A stretch of 64,000 nucleotides of DNA from Numida meleagris. Taxonomy: Eukaryota > Chordata > Aves > Galliformes > Numididae. The stretch spans positions 10,280,225 to 10,344,224 of the forward strand of contig NC_034414.1 of NCBI RefSeq assembly GCF_002078875.1, written 5' to 3'. Of this stretch, positions 13,570-24,500 are shown one piece after another. Made by a program: the position numbers and the translations under genes. Positions within the stretch are counted from its first letter, which is position 1, and each line of letters begins with the position of its first letter. Under the pieces are notes generated by a model, which saw only the letters and a list, made by a program, of their open reading frames with translations, had not been told where the DNA came from and made no database searches.

Positions 13570-14060
13570 ATGCATCCTCTAGCTGAAAGAAAACAGTGAT
13601 TATCAGAAAGTCAATTGTCATTCTGCCTCTTTAGAAAAATTTCCATTAAAGATAAAGCCAATTTTAATTAGATTAAGTATCCAATTACTGTAATTACATT
13701 TTTAAAAAATTCACATCATGAGGATGACCCTTTTAAAAAGGGTTACAAGAATAATTAGTGTATTCATATTAACCAAAATGTATTGGATAATATTTATACC
13801 CAGAAGGCAAAGTACATTACACATATTTCACCTTTGGGGAAAGCTTGCAAATGTTTTGGCATTGGTATGAATATTTATAGGCAAGAGCGTGCTTTAGCAA
13901 GATTATATGAGAAAGCATTTATATGCTCACAAATTTTTACCCAAGGGTAAAGTATACATAAAATGTAGTGCAGAGATTATGGATATGCAAAGTACAATTT
14001 AAGAAGGGAATTTATATCAGTTTGTTTAATTAATTGGAGCAGAGGACTACCTCCCTTATT
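13570..14060. promoter_or_regulatory. Candidate AT-rich conserved non-coding element
   Basis: Dense TAATTA/ATTA homeodomain-type cores (TTTTAATTAGATTAAG near 13662, CCAATTACTGTAATTAC near 13681, TTAATTAATTGG near 14027) occur with few simple repeats. A near-palindrome ACCCTTTT-A-AAAAGGGT lies at about 13728-13744. The look is of an enhancer-type element, but no comparison with another genome was possible. Confidence 0.25.
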
Positions 14061-14070
14061 TATTTTTTTT

Positions 14071-14081
14071 GTGTGTGTGTG
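14071..14081. repeat. Short GT microsatellite
   Basis: An 11-bp run of alternating G and T following a T8 tract. Confidence 0.8.
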
Positions 14082-15361
14082 ACAGGACGGCCCAAAGAAT
14101 TCAAATTTGAGCTTACTTTCTGCTGATTAATGTCAGCATGAAGGATGCAGGGAAAGGGTCTTCCCTCTGCAACGCACCACCTGGACCACAAGTCCATCCC
14201 CTTTAACGTGTTCCTCATCACAAGGATTGACAGTTAAGGTGTGAACCATTCCAGCTGCCGCCTTCTGTGATCATAAACGCATCATGGAGCTGGAAAACAT
14301 GCAGCCAGCCTCTAGTCAGCACTCCTCATTTAGGGCAACCCCTGCAATTCTCAGCATGGGGAAGACTTGGAGGTATGTTATTTGCTCATGCAGTGGAGAC
14401 AAGAAACCACATCCTTGCTCCAGGCTACTTGTGAAGCCCCAACACTGCCACAGAAGGCACACGGGATGTGGCCCATTTTTACCACTGAGGAATAGCGCTG
14501 ACTTAGCAGCTGCAAGTGTCTACCAGCTAGGCTCTTGAGCTGTGCACCAAAATCCTCTGCAGGCTAGCGAGCACAGCATTCCATGGAAGTCTTCCCAGCA
14601 AATAGTGTGGGTACGGTGTAACCATTGATTTCTGCTTGCTATACAGTGAATCTACATGGTTGGGAATTGCCTAGGCATTACCGTGTTCCTCAGAGAAAAA
14701 AAGCTTCTAGACTTTCTGCTGGTTTTTGAATTTATCTAAGACTGCAGCATTTGGACTTTTTTACTAGGAAACTGCAATGAGAAACATGCACATAGACATC
14801 TTCCAAAGCCAGGTGAGAGAACCAGTGATGACAGGTATTTTGGCAAGGGCTAGACATATGAGGAGGCTCTTAAGTAACTTGCTTGCTGGATTAACTTGTT
14901 CCTAACTTATATTAGTATCAAGGGTTGTTCATTTTTATAGTAATTTATATGTGGCCAGCCAAGAATGAGCAGACAAAAAGAAGACAGGCTTAAAATGATT
15001 AATTCATCTTCTTTCACATTAATTTTCTCTTCACTAAAGTATTAACAATCGTTCTTGAGCTTTCATGCCTTTCCAGTTTTTCAGAATTGTTTAGTATTGT
15101 TTATCATTCATAGTTTAGTATGCATTTATTAAGCTGCAGATTGTGGCTCCAAGTAGCGTCTCTTTGTGCATACCTCAACCTACACGTCTTAAACTGGCTC
15201 TAGCTTCTGAAGATGACCCTTCCCTTAACAACAGCAGAAGTTGTTAATATTCGTGCAAATGCATGGTCATGCTAATGCTGATATTCCATGTATGGATATT
15301 AGCAAGAATGTGTGCAATTTCCCCAATGCTCACTGCCATTTCCTGGGTTATGAGTTTTCTT
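14082..15361. other. Intergenic DNA, no gene seen
   Basis: An 84-codon open frame (14284-14538, plus strand) shows no domain, splice context or conserved motif that I recognise. Nothing else stands out. Confidence 0.5.
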
Positions 15362-15461
15362 GCCTGGTCTAGCGAGTGGCAACCCTGCCCACTGCAGGCG
15401 GGTTGAAACTAGATGATCTTTAAGGTCCTTTTCAACCCAGGTCATTCTATGATTCTATGAT
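15362..15461 (+). mobile_element. CR1 LINE 3' tail fragment
   Basis: The sequence GGGTTGAAACTAGATGATCT, followed by an AAGGTCC..TTCAACCCAGG block and the double ATTCTATG end, is the avian CR1 3' terminus in plus orientation. It keeps only about 100 bp, so it is a 5'-truncated, inactive copy. The upstream limit is approximate. Confidence 0.9.
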
Positions 15462-17958
15462 AAAGTAGCATGAGAAAATTTCTAGAAAAAGCAGAAAAAC
15501 AATAAACAAATACATTCCTGATTCATACTGGATGAATTGTCTTTATTTTTTTCAACATTTTTTCCCATGATAAGGAGAAACTGGGAGAGTTAGTAAGAAT
15601 GGGATAGCAAAGAGATAGGTAAGTGGTAGAATATCAGGGTAAAATAGGTGAGAAGAAAATGAAATTCCTTTCTAAAGTTCCTTTGCAGGAGTTCAAAACA
15701 AATCCCTTGGTGGAGATTGTTATCAATACTTGATGAATACCTATTATACTACTTGAAAAGTATTTTGCTAAGAAAGCATTGTTTCTGAATATTGTGAAGA
15801 CTGCACTTATATATATTTACCTGGAACAACAAATCAAACAATGTATTTATGAACACTAGCACTGTCATTCTGTGACATCTCTTTTGATGTGACGGCAAAC
15901 AAAATTTAGGCTGAGTGTTTTGAGGACTGTGTGCTCAACTGTGCATTCATATGAGTATATTTAGATCTGAACATATCCCAAACATCCTCTTGATTTTCTT
16001 TGTTAGGACTCTGTTTCTGTAGCTTGTTTGTGTGCGTGTGTGTGTGTGTGTGATTACAGTTGACTTTTACAGTAACATGAATCAGAAGAATTTTACCTGT
16101 GAATTCTACAAAGGATTGAACCTGTGCTTTTTGGGAAGTCCAAGACCCATGCCTTAAGCTTTCACTGCAAGAGCTCTGTCCTTGGCCATGGAAAAAAAGT
16201 AGGGTTTATGAAGTCTTCTTTTCTGTTTTTTGTTTTTAATATAACTTAATGACAGAATACTTCACAAGGAGTCTCTATGTACAGTCCTGGTATTAAATTC
16301 CTTGTTCTAGCTTTGAGCTGCTGTTGCCTTCTTGAGGGGCCATGGATCAACTGCCATATTGGGATTAGAAAGCCAGTGAATTCATGTGAAAAGTAAATTT
16401 CAGACTGTCAGTTTCTCTGTTCCTCCTTGGCTTTGAACAGCATAGGTAAAAATACTGGGAAAACAGTTATCAGCATTTGTTTCTTTCTTCCAGTGACCTT
16501 TCTAGGAACAAGATGAGAGCAGAAAGGCAATCTACTTCATCCAAACCTCATCACTGAAAGGAGGAAAGTCCCAGATATCTTTGTTTTGAATCAACTGCCC
16601 TGACAACATTCGACACTTCTAACGGTGAAACCATTCTTTGGCAGCTGCAGCTAACACCTGAAAGGCCTGGGCTGTGGAGCTGCTCTCTCGTTGCTCATTG
16701 TCATTCCTGTGCAACCCAAGAGTTAAAATAGAACCATGAGAGACCCACAAGATTGCTGTAGCAGCATTTGTTCACTTTGTGGTCATGGAAGTTTGTTTTG
16801 TCTTGGCTTAAGGACTGATGCTTTGGGTAATTTCATCGTCTGATCATGCCAATGACTACATAATTACCAAGAAAGCTTTTGTCTCAGTGAAGAGATCAAA
16901 GCTGCTGCTTGTGGTGATAACGAGAGAACAACATTGTATTTTTATCACAGATTGAGTTAATGATTTGTTGTTAGTGGATTCATCACACATTTCTGATCAG
17001 GGTGAGGCTTCTTTCAATGCCCTTACCTGCTGACTTTGCCACTTCAGGCACCAGCAGCTGGTGGCAAGGTTAGGAAAGGAGCAGAGTGAGGCACTGAACT
17101 GACAGCACCAACAATTCTTATTTCCAGAAGCAGCAGTGGAGAGTGCCAGAAGTTCTCCTGCGAGGAATCTGAGAGCTGGTGAGCGACTGACTGACTGGCT
17201 GTGGAGCTGTGGAAGGAGACAGTCCAGCCGGGTTAATCCAATAATGGTGAGTGGGAACCTGTCCAGGGGCTGCTACGTCCTCAGGGCCGAGGTGTTCAAT
17301 AAGAACAATTACCGGAATCATCAGTCCAGTCCCAGCTGTCCAGACAATGGGTATCTCTTCTGTAGTAATTTAAGAGTCTGTGGTATTCTGCTGCTGTAGT
17401 GATCTGCAGCGCCAGTCAGAGCAATTCTTCTCTCAGCTCAAGCCTAATTAAAGGGAACTCTTGCGTAAAGTGAGCTAAATTCAGTAGTCACAGCCCAGAC
17501 CCCATGGAAAATAGTCTAATTCAGCTACAGTAATATAGTGTAATATAAATATAATGGAAATACAAAACCATATAATTTAATTTGACGTGACTGGCAGTTT
17601 TTCGCTTAAGTCGGTGAAAATGAACGAGTGCAAACAATGAACTTCCCTCTCTGCTTTGATGTTTCATTCCTAGTGCAGTGGGAAGGTGGCTTAGGATGTC
17701 TGTGCGCGGAAGCCACCCAAACAAACGCACTGACACTATGCAAATCCCAAGCTGTCTCTTGAAAACGTACGCACGTTTATAATGACTACATTTCGCAGGA
17801 CCGTCGTAGCGCACCGAATTGATTTTAAACAGGCTCTGGACTCTCCGCTATCTGCCCCGTGTGCTGCAAGGCAGGGGATGATTCCACACGAGGACACAGC
17901 CGGTGGGTCAGAGCCTAAAAGAAGCCTTTTCTGACAGCTTTTTTTTCTAGTTGGAAGC
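15462..17958. other. Intergenic DNA upstream of RIC3
   Basis: No gene is seen. A (GT)n tract lies at 16030-16052. Open frames at 17118-17399 on both strands overlap each other and have no recognisable content. The RIC3 promoter island begins at the right end. Confidence 0.5.
16030..16052. repeat. (GT)n microsatellite with one interruption
   Basis: About 23 bp of GT dinucleotides interrupted by a single C (GTGTGCGTGTG). Confidence 0.9.
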
Positions 17959-18111
17959 ATGGAAGATCTAACGAGGGCGGCAGGACGACCACAGCACGCC
18001 CGCGAGCAGGCAGCCCACCCCGCGGCCTCGCCCCCCTCAGCTTCCCGCCCGACGCACGCGCGCGCCGCTCGCGCTTGCGCAGAGCCCAGCGGCCGCCTAA
18101 CGGTCCTTTAA
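17959..18111 (+). other. Upstream open reading frame before RIC3
   Basis: An ATG at 17959 opens 50 codons and stops at TAA 18109-18111, 27 nt before the RIC3 start codon. It would be a uORF if transcription starts upstream of 17959, which is not known. The peptide is rich in Ala, Arg and Pro, as expected for translated CpG-island DNA, and resembles nothing I recognise. Confidence 0.4.
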
Positions 18112-18500
18112 GGGCTGCCCCGCGGCTGGCGGGCCGCCATGGCGTCCTCGACGTGCCGCAGGGTGGCCGTGGTCTCCTGCCTGGTGCTCTGCGTCTCACT
18201 CCTCCTGCCGCGGACCTTCTTGTCTCGGGGAGGGGGCGGCAGGCAGGAGCCCGGGGCCGCGCCGCTCGCAGCCCCCGGGCCGCCCGAGGGTAAGAGGCCG
18301 CCGCCGGCCCTCCCCGCTGCGCCGGGCTCCGGGTCCTACCGCCGCCAGGCACGCGGGCTCTGTGCGCTCCTCGCGGCGCTGCGCTGAGCGTCGGGAGGTG
18401 CTCGGCCGCCCGGTAGGGAAACGTGGTGCCGCGGTCCTTCCCCTCGCCCTCCGCGTCCGCCGCGCTGCGCGCACCTGAAGGACACGTGCGGTGCCGGGGG
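17960..18500. promoter_or_regulatory. RIC3: CpG island and promoter of RIC3
   Basis: The base composition switches sharply from AT-rich to GC-rich, with many CpG steps, exactly around the first RIC3 exon. Visible motifs are a CCCGCCC GC box (Sp1 type) at 18044-18050 and GCGCTTGCGCA (NRF1 type) at 18071-18081; I see no TATA box close to the start codon. This is the usual architecture of a broad vertebrate CpG-island promoter. The transcription start itself cannot be read from the sequence. Confidence 0.8.
18139..18289 (+). CDS. RIC3: RIC3 coding exon 1
   Basis: Encodes residues 1-50 plus one base of codon 51 and ends at GAGG|GTAAGA. It carries the first hydrophobic segment (VAVVSCLVLCVSLLL), an LSRG motif shared with mammalian RIC3, and a Gly/Ala/Pro-rich stretch. 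Confidence 0.95.
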
Positions 18501-21500
18501 GTTGAGTTCGTTCCCGTCTTCGATTTGTTTTCCTCATTCCTTGCAGAAGGGGTATTTCAAGCGTTCCAGATCTCGTTTGGTTGCTTTTATTTGGGCGCCT
18601 TGTCGAAGTTGCTGAGAAGATGCATACTCGTAGCGCGTTTTCTTCGTGGGGATGCGTCACCTTTTATTTGAGTGGCTCATTATTTTGTTGTTTTCTGTAT
18701 GGCTTGTAGTGTTTCGTGAGAAACAGCAGTTCATTTAAATCATCTTCATTGTTTAGTTTCCTCCTCTAGTGTTTTAAGCATGGTTTTAAACGTGGTGCCA
18801 AGCCCTTTCAGTCAACGTTCGCCATCATGACTCCTTCATGCTCCAGATATGCTGTCCTTTGAGGTGATATCTTTTTCCCTGCCCTCCCTCTCCTTGCATC
18901 CTGTACTGGAGGTGTGAGTTTATACAAGTGCATCTTATTTGTTTTATGCCTATTGCCTTTCTCTTTGGGTTTTGCTTACCAAGGTACTTTACAAAGGTAG
19001 CCTGCAATCACAACCCCAGTCCTTGGTGGGGAAAGAGCTGCCTGCAAGCCAGCTTAAGGGCTGATGGAAGTATGCAAAACATCCCACTTGCATGCTGGAT
19101 TCTGACCTGCAGGGTCTCATGTTTGGTGACTCCATCTTCTGCATCCTCCAGTAGTGAATCTCAGCTAGCTCTGTACTTGGGGACATCATTGGTTTCCTTT
19201 GGCTGGGGTGACTTTACTGCTGAATAGGTCTCTCTGTTAAGCCCACGTGTGAGTGCTGTGCTACAGATACCCTTCCATGGTTGCAGTGTATTCTTGCACT
19301 TGAGGAATTGCACATAGGCTCAGGCATGCTGCAGATCTACGGGTCTGTAGTTTCATTGCATAATCTCAAACATGAGAAACTTAAATCATAGCTAACTTTT
19401 TTCGGTAGCACATCAAATAGAGCATTCACAGGTGGGGCATGAGTGCTGGCACTTGCAAGTGCCCATGATATGGCATGGAGGCTTAGTGAGGAGTGTTGAG
19501 TCAAAACAAAACAAACCTCTCCCAACTGAAAAAAAAACAACAACCAACTGAGAAACAGATGCCCCAAGTTATTTTTCAGTGGTGTTTGCCTGATGAATGA
19601 TGTTGGCACCTGTTCTGGCATGGCCTGCTTCAATCATTGGTGTTGTATAGTGACTGTTCAGCCATAGTTAAATGCTTGAAGTAGATAGCATAAATGCTCT
19701 CTCCGTCATCTGAAGAGAGCGCAGATAGTTTCCTGCATGGTGTTGGAGATCTCCATACCTCTGAGATTACTGTGTCCCTGGATCAGAAGAGCACTCAGCT
19801 CATCCCTTTGTTGGCTCCAGCCCCTGACTTTGGCTGAGGATGTGATACCTCATCTCATTTGATCAGCTTCAGACTAGAATTTATTGTATTTTCAATTTGG
19901 TAGCAAGAATGTCATTACACCTTCTCTGCAGACCAAACTTCATTTCACCTGAAGTTGTTTTTGAGTGGAAGAATAAATCTTGATTGAGTAGTTCATATCT
20001 CTTGTCATCAGCTGTTCCCTTGAGTGACCTGCTAACTGCAGCTACCTGCCTAAAGTTTCAGGGGCTTGAAGTAATAGTGTCACTCTTGAAGTTAATAAAA
20101 TACTTACTGCAGTCTTGGGGGAAAAATGCTTTTGAACAAGACTTTCTTAAAGTTACTGAAATGGAAATGCATGTTATCAGAAAGCTTTTTATTAAAACAG
20201 GCTTTAAGCTTGGATGTAGTCTCTTCAAGGAGAATGGTAAGCACGGTACTCTAGGAATTAATATTCTGAGAAGAAAGCTGTTCTTTTCTCCCTATAGTAG
20301 TTTAACATATATTGCAATAATTTACTGTGAATGTGCTATATTGTGTTAGAGTACCAGGGAGAACACAAGCTTGGTCAGAGAACTTATTCGCCCAGGTGGA
20401 ATTTTGTGTAGTACACGCCAGATTTCTTTTGGATGGCCTGAATATTATCAGCTATTTGGTTGTTGTGGTAGGTGTACTTTTAGTTTTCGTTTTCTGCGTT
20501 CAGCTGAGTCTTAATATGGCTAAAAGATGGAGAGCTAAGAAGTTCTGACATTATACTGCTATGAAGCAGTCACCTGCCACTGTGTTAGGGCATTAGGATC
20601 TTGTAATAGCATGAGATAGGCTGTGTAATTGACAGTGGCATCCAAATCTCTGCATGTTTCCAGTTATACACCATGTTTTGGGCAGCTCTTTTCTCACATG
20701 GTGACTTGCGTGTGCTGTTGATTTTCTGTGCAGTTGGCATGGGTTCTTCTCAATAGAGGACACTTTAAAAAGGCGATCATTATAAAAGTTCAAAATCAAC
20801 AGGATGCACGTGATGCTAGGAGCCATTAAACTTCCTTTAGAATTATTTTGGTAATCAGATGACTAGTGTGTGTCTTTTTGGCCTCAATATCTTTAACTGA
20901 ATTGGATTTTTTATTTAAGTAGAAATAAGGCCTTCTAAAGAAAATTAATCCATTTAAGTACAATTTCACCTTTGTCAATTATTTTCTCTGTTCTGCTCTT
21001 TTTTTAATGAATAAAGAATATTTACATGAATGTAAGATGTTTTACAAAGGTTACATTTCTGCTGTAGCAATGCGAATTTCTTGTAAATAAGATGCTTTGA
21101 TTTCCGTGATGCACTTTGAATAATTCACTACAATTCAAATGCACTGTAACAGCTTCCTCAAAGTGGAGGCTGAATTAGTCTGAGAGCATTCTGGTCAGCG
21201 GGGCATGCTTGTGCGGTTTCATTAAAGCCTAAGCAGTCAAAAAAATCCATGTCACCACCTAGAAGAAAAATGTTTTAATAGTGGAACTGCACAAATTATT
21301 GATACCACTTCCTAGTATGTTTATTGCAATTTCTGTGCTTGGGAATTTAGCTATGACAGTGTTTTCTAGCAAGAACAAATGTTAATCTAATATAATTTTC
21401 TGTTGTCTCCCTTCCAACAAAAATAACTGCAGCTGGATTCTTGCAGAGTTAAGCTAGTTAGACTGAGGATCGAGTCTACAGATATTACGGTCTTGTGGGT

Positions 21501-24500
21501 TACATTTTCGTAATTGGTGGTGCATTTATAATAAAAGTAGAGAAAACAAAGAGACCAGCTGCACCTGTTTGAGTTTTAGGCTGCATGTAAAAAGGTGAAA
21601 AGTAACAGAAGAAGAATGACTGCTGTGGTTTTTCTTTTTTTTTTTTTGCAGGGAAGCTTGGTCGCTTTCCACCCAGGATGCATTACCAGGCGACTCCCGA
21701 CAGCCGAGCTGCCCCTCCTTTCCCAAGGTCTCACCTCTCTGAAGCAGTCGCCAAGGCCAAGGCCGGTGGAGGTGGTGGTGGAAGCGCTGGTGGAGCTGGG
21801 AGAGGTCTTGTGGGGCAAATCATCCCTATATATGGATTTGGCATCTTCTTGTATATCTTGTATATCTTATTTAAGGTAAGAAGATTGAAAATAATTGAAA
21901 AGTCAAGAAAATACAACTAAAAACATTCAAAACTGAAGTGTTAGTCCCATTTCCATACCAGGTCTCATCTTAGCCTTGCTCAGAAATATCCTTAAGATGG
22001 ACCTTTGACTGGGACTTGGAAGATAGGCGTATACTATATATTTTCTTGCCATTGCAAGGACTGTAACTGAGTGCAGCAAGGTGTATGATCCTGCATTGGC
22101 CTCTGATCTGAAAAAATTTTAAAGGATTTTTTTTTCCTGCTGCAAAATATGTATGTCTGGTCATATGTTAGATTAATTTTGAATATATGCATAATATTCT
22201 TTTATACATTACTGCGTATTATACATACGGTATATATCACGGATCTTACTATGCGTTTAAAGTGAAAGAGATGGGCTACCATTACTGAATTCCTTCTGGA
22301 ACAAAAGCACCCTGTTGGTGGAGAGTGAGAGTTGTAAGATTGCAGTGACCACACCAGAACTACCCCAGCTGAGGTGTTGGCTGAAAGTACAGTCCTAATT
22401 CCAACCAAATGTTTTGCACGTGATTTGAACTTACAGCTTTTTGTGACTGTCGACGGTTTACGGGCGTTAGGCCTGATTCCGTGACAAAGGGGACGGGGGA
22501 CCCAAGGGCCCACGTCCCGGGAAAAGGGGAAAGGGGAAAAGGGTAGGGAGATGGCCCTGAGAGCAAAGAACAGCGGCAACAATCTGAGGAGAAACAAACT
22601 AATTTACTAAATAAAATATCGGAATGCAAAACAACACACTATAATACAATATAATTACAATTTAAGCTGATAAATTCAATACAGAGAGAGAGAATGTCCC
22701 AAAATCAAGGTAGGCCTTACTCTACTACCGACGATAAGACGGCTGGAGAGCGAGGTGCTGCCAAGACGAGAGACGGCGGAAAAAAGGGGCGAGGTCTCGT
22801 GATCTGCAAGTTTTTATACTGCGAGCTTCTATCTTTTCCCTCCGGCTGGAAAATGGTAACAAAGGAGCAAAGTACCGTGGGGACTGTAGTAGTCCTTCTC
22901 TTCTGAGAACTAGGTATGTCCACTACATGATGTTATGATGTGGAATACCAATAACCGAAAATCACAAAACCATGACAGTGACACATGCATGTAGGTGATT
23001 ACAGTCAGCTGTGGAAGGAAGGAGAGGGGGACAAGGTTATATTTTCTTTCCTTTGATCAGGGATTTAAGGCAGACAGACAGATGTCCATACAGTTGAGCC
23101 CACTCCAGAGAGGAGATTCCCAGGGCAAGAGCAAGGTGAATTGGGTGAGCTGATCAAACAGGGAGAAGAGGAAAGAAATAGGGAGCCTGCAGCTTCTGTA
23201 CAGAGCCAGGTGGTATTGTTCCTGCAGGTACAAAGTTGGTAAGGAATAAATGGTAGAAAACGTGAAAGAGTCAAGGGTCACTTATAATTCCTTCGGAACC
23301 TTTCACTTTTCACATTTCAAAATAATAATTTCTTCCCTCATATATGCAGAATAACTATAGGATCAGACCCTTTCCTGTAACAGATAAATATTCTAAAATT
23401 AAGTTATGCTTTCATTATGCTTCAAAATAAAATTTGTTCCAAGCGTCTTTTAGGAATTTTCAGCTGAGAAGATCTCCTAGGCATCTTTCATGGTTGTCTG
23501 TTTTTGCTGCCGGGGATGTTTTTCTGTGATTAGTTCCTAGCATAATTTTAGCTTTCTATCTTTACTTTGTTGCCTTTGGGCCTTATATATTGCTATTGCT
23601 GTAACTCATTGTGGGGTTGGCTTTTTTCACTTATCAGCTGGCTTCCAAGGGAAAAACTACCCCTGGAGAACGGAAATGCCCTCCTGCTGCACCTGGAAAC
23701 ATGAAGAGGAAAATCAGTAAGTGCTGTTTATTTCTAAGTTGTGTCTGAGTAGCCATGGACTCTGTAGAGTCACAGTCTTCCTGGGTTTTTCAGGTTCTGG
23801 GCATGCTCTAAAACTGTTGTTCCACTGCTTGAGGAACAAGCCTAAAGAGTCTGCGTTAAAGTGAATTACTGCACCATCGCTTTCTAATCTCATCTGGCTG
23901 ATGAGAGTATGTAATAGTGGCCTTGGAAGCCCCCTTGAAAGTGGTGGGTTTCCGTGAGGTTTACCTTACCTATTTGCTGAAAAGCTAATGTAACCAGTAA
24001 TTAGCAAATGGATAATAGGATGCTCGTCTGTAATATTCCAGGAATAATATTTTAGATATTCTTAAAAGCTATCTTCATTTCTTTGAATTTATTAATTCTT
24101 AGCCATTAGCAGCCTCTTCCCTGTTTTTTTTTTTTCATTCCCTATTTGCTCTGCTTAAATTACCAGTGACTTCAGTATAAAGAAGGCAGACAGTGTTCTG
24201 AAATAGTTCTATAATTCTAGCTAAACATCAGCGAGTTAACAGATTCAACTGTTTTTGGGCATTTATTAGCTATTAGTTACCATATCAGTATTCAAGTGTG
24301 TTTGTGTTTAGCTGGCTAAATTGTAATAGGAAAGGAAAGTACTTGAGATTTTATAGAAAATGCTATAATATGCTATAGTGACGGTGGCTCGTTCATTCTG
24401 CTTATTGGGAGGAGCTGTTGAAAGAAGGTGCTTTCTGTACATCCCATTACCATTGGCAATGCTCTTCACTGTTACACCAGGAAAAGTGTGTTGAACTCTT

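Larger units (their letters stand above)
21876..23637 (+). other. RIC3 intron 2
   Basis: A 1.76-kb GT-AG intron. Almost a third of it is the antisense solo LTR at 22448-22977. Confidence 0.9.

Noticed and set aside
1..17958. LMO1 exons expected near RIC3 by synteny
   Set aside because: No LIM-domain Cys/His pattern or LMO1 C-terminus was found on either strand, so LMO1 coding sequence must lie outside the window.
17915..18660. Long minus-strand open frames (145 and 154 codons) across RIC3 exon 1
   Set aside because: They are Arg/Pro/Ala-rich frames opposite CpG-island DNA, where stops are rare by composition. There is no domain, and the plus strand carries the real exon.
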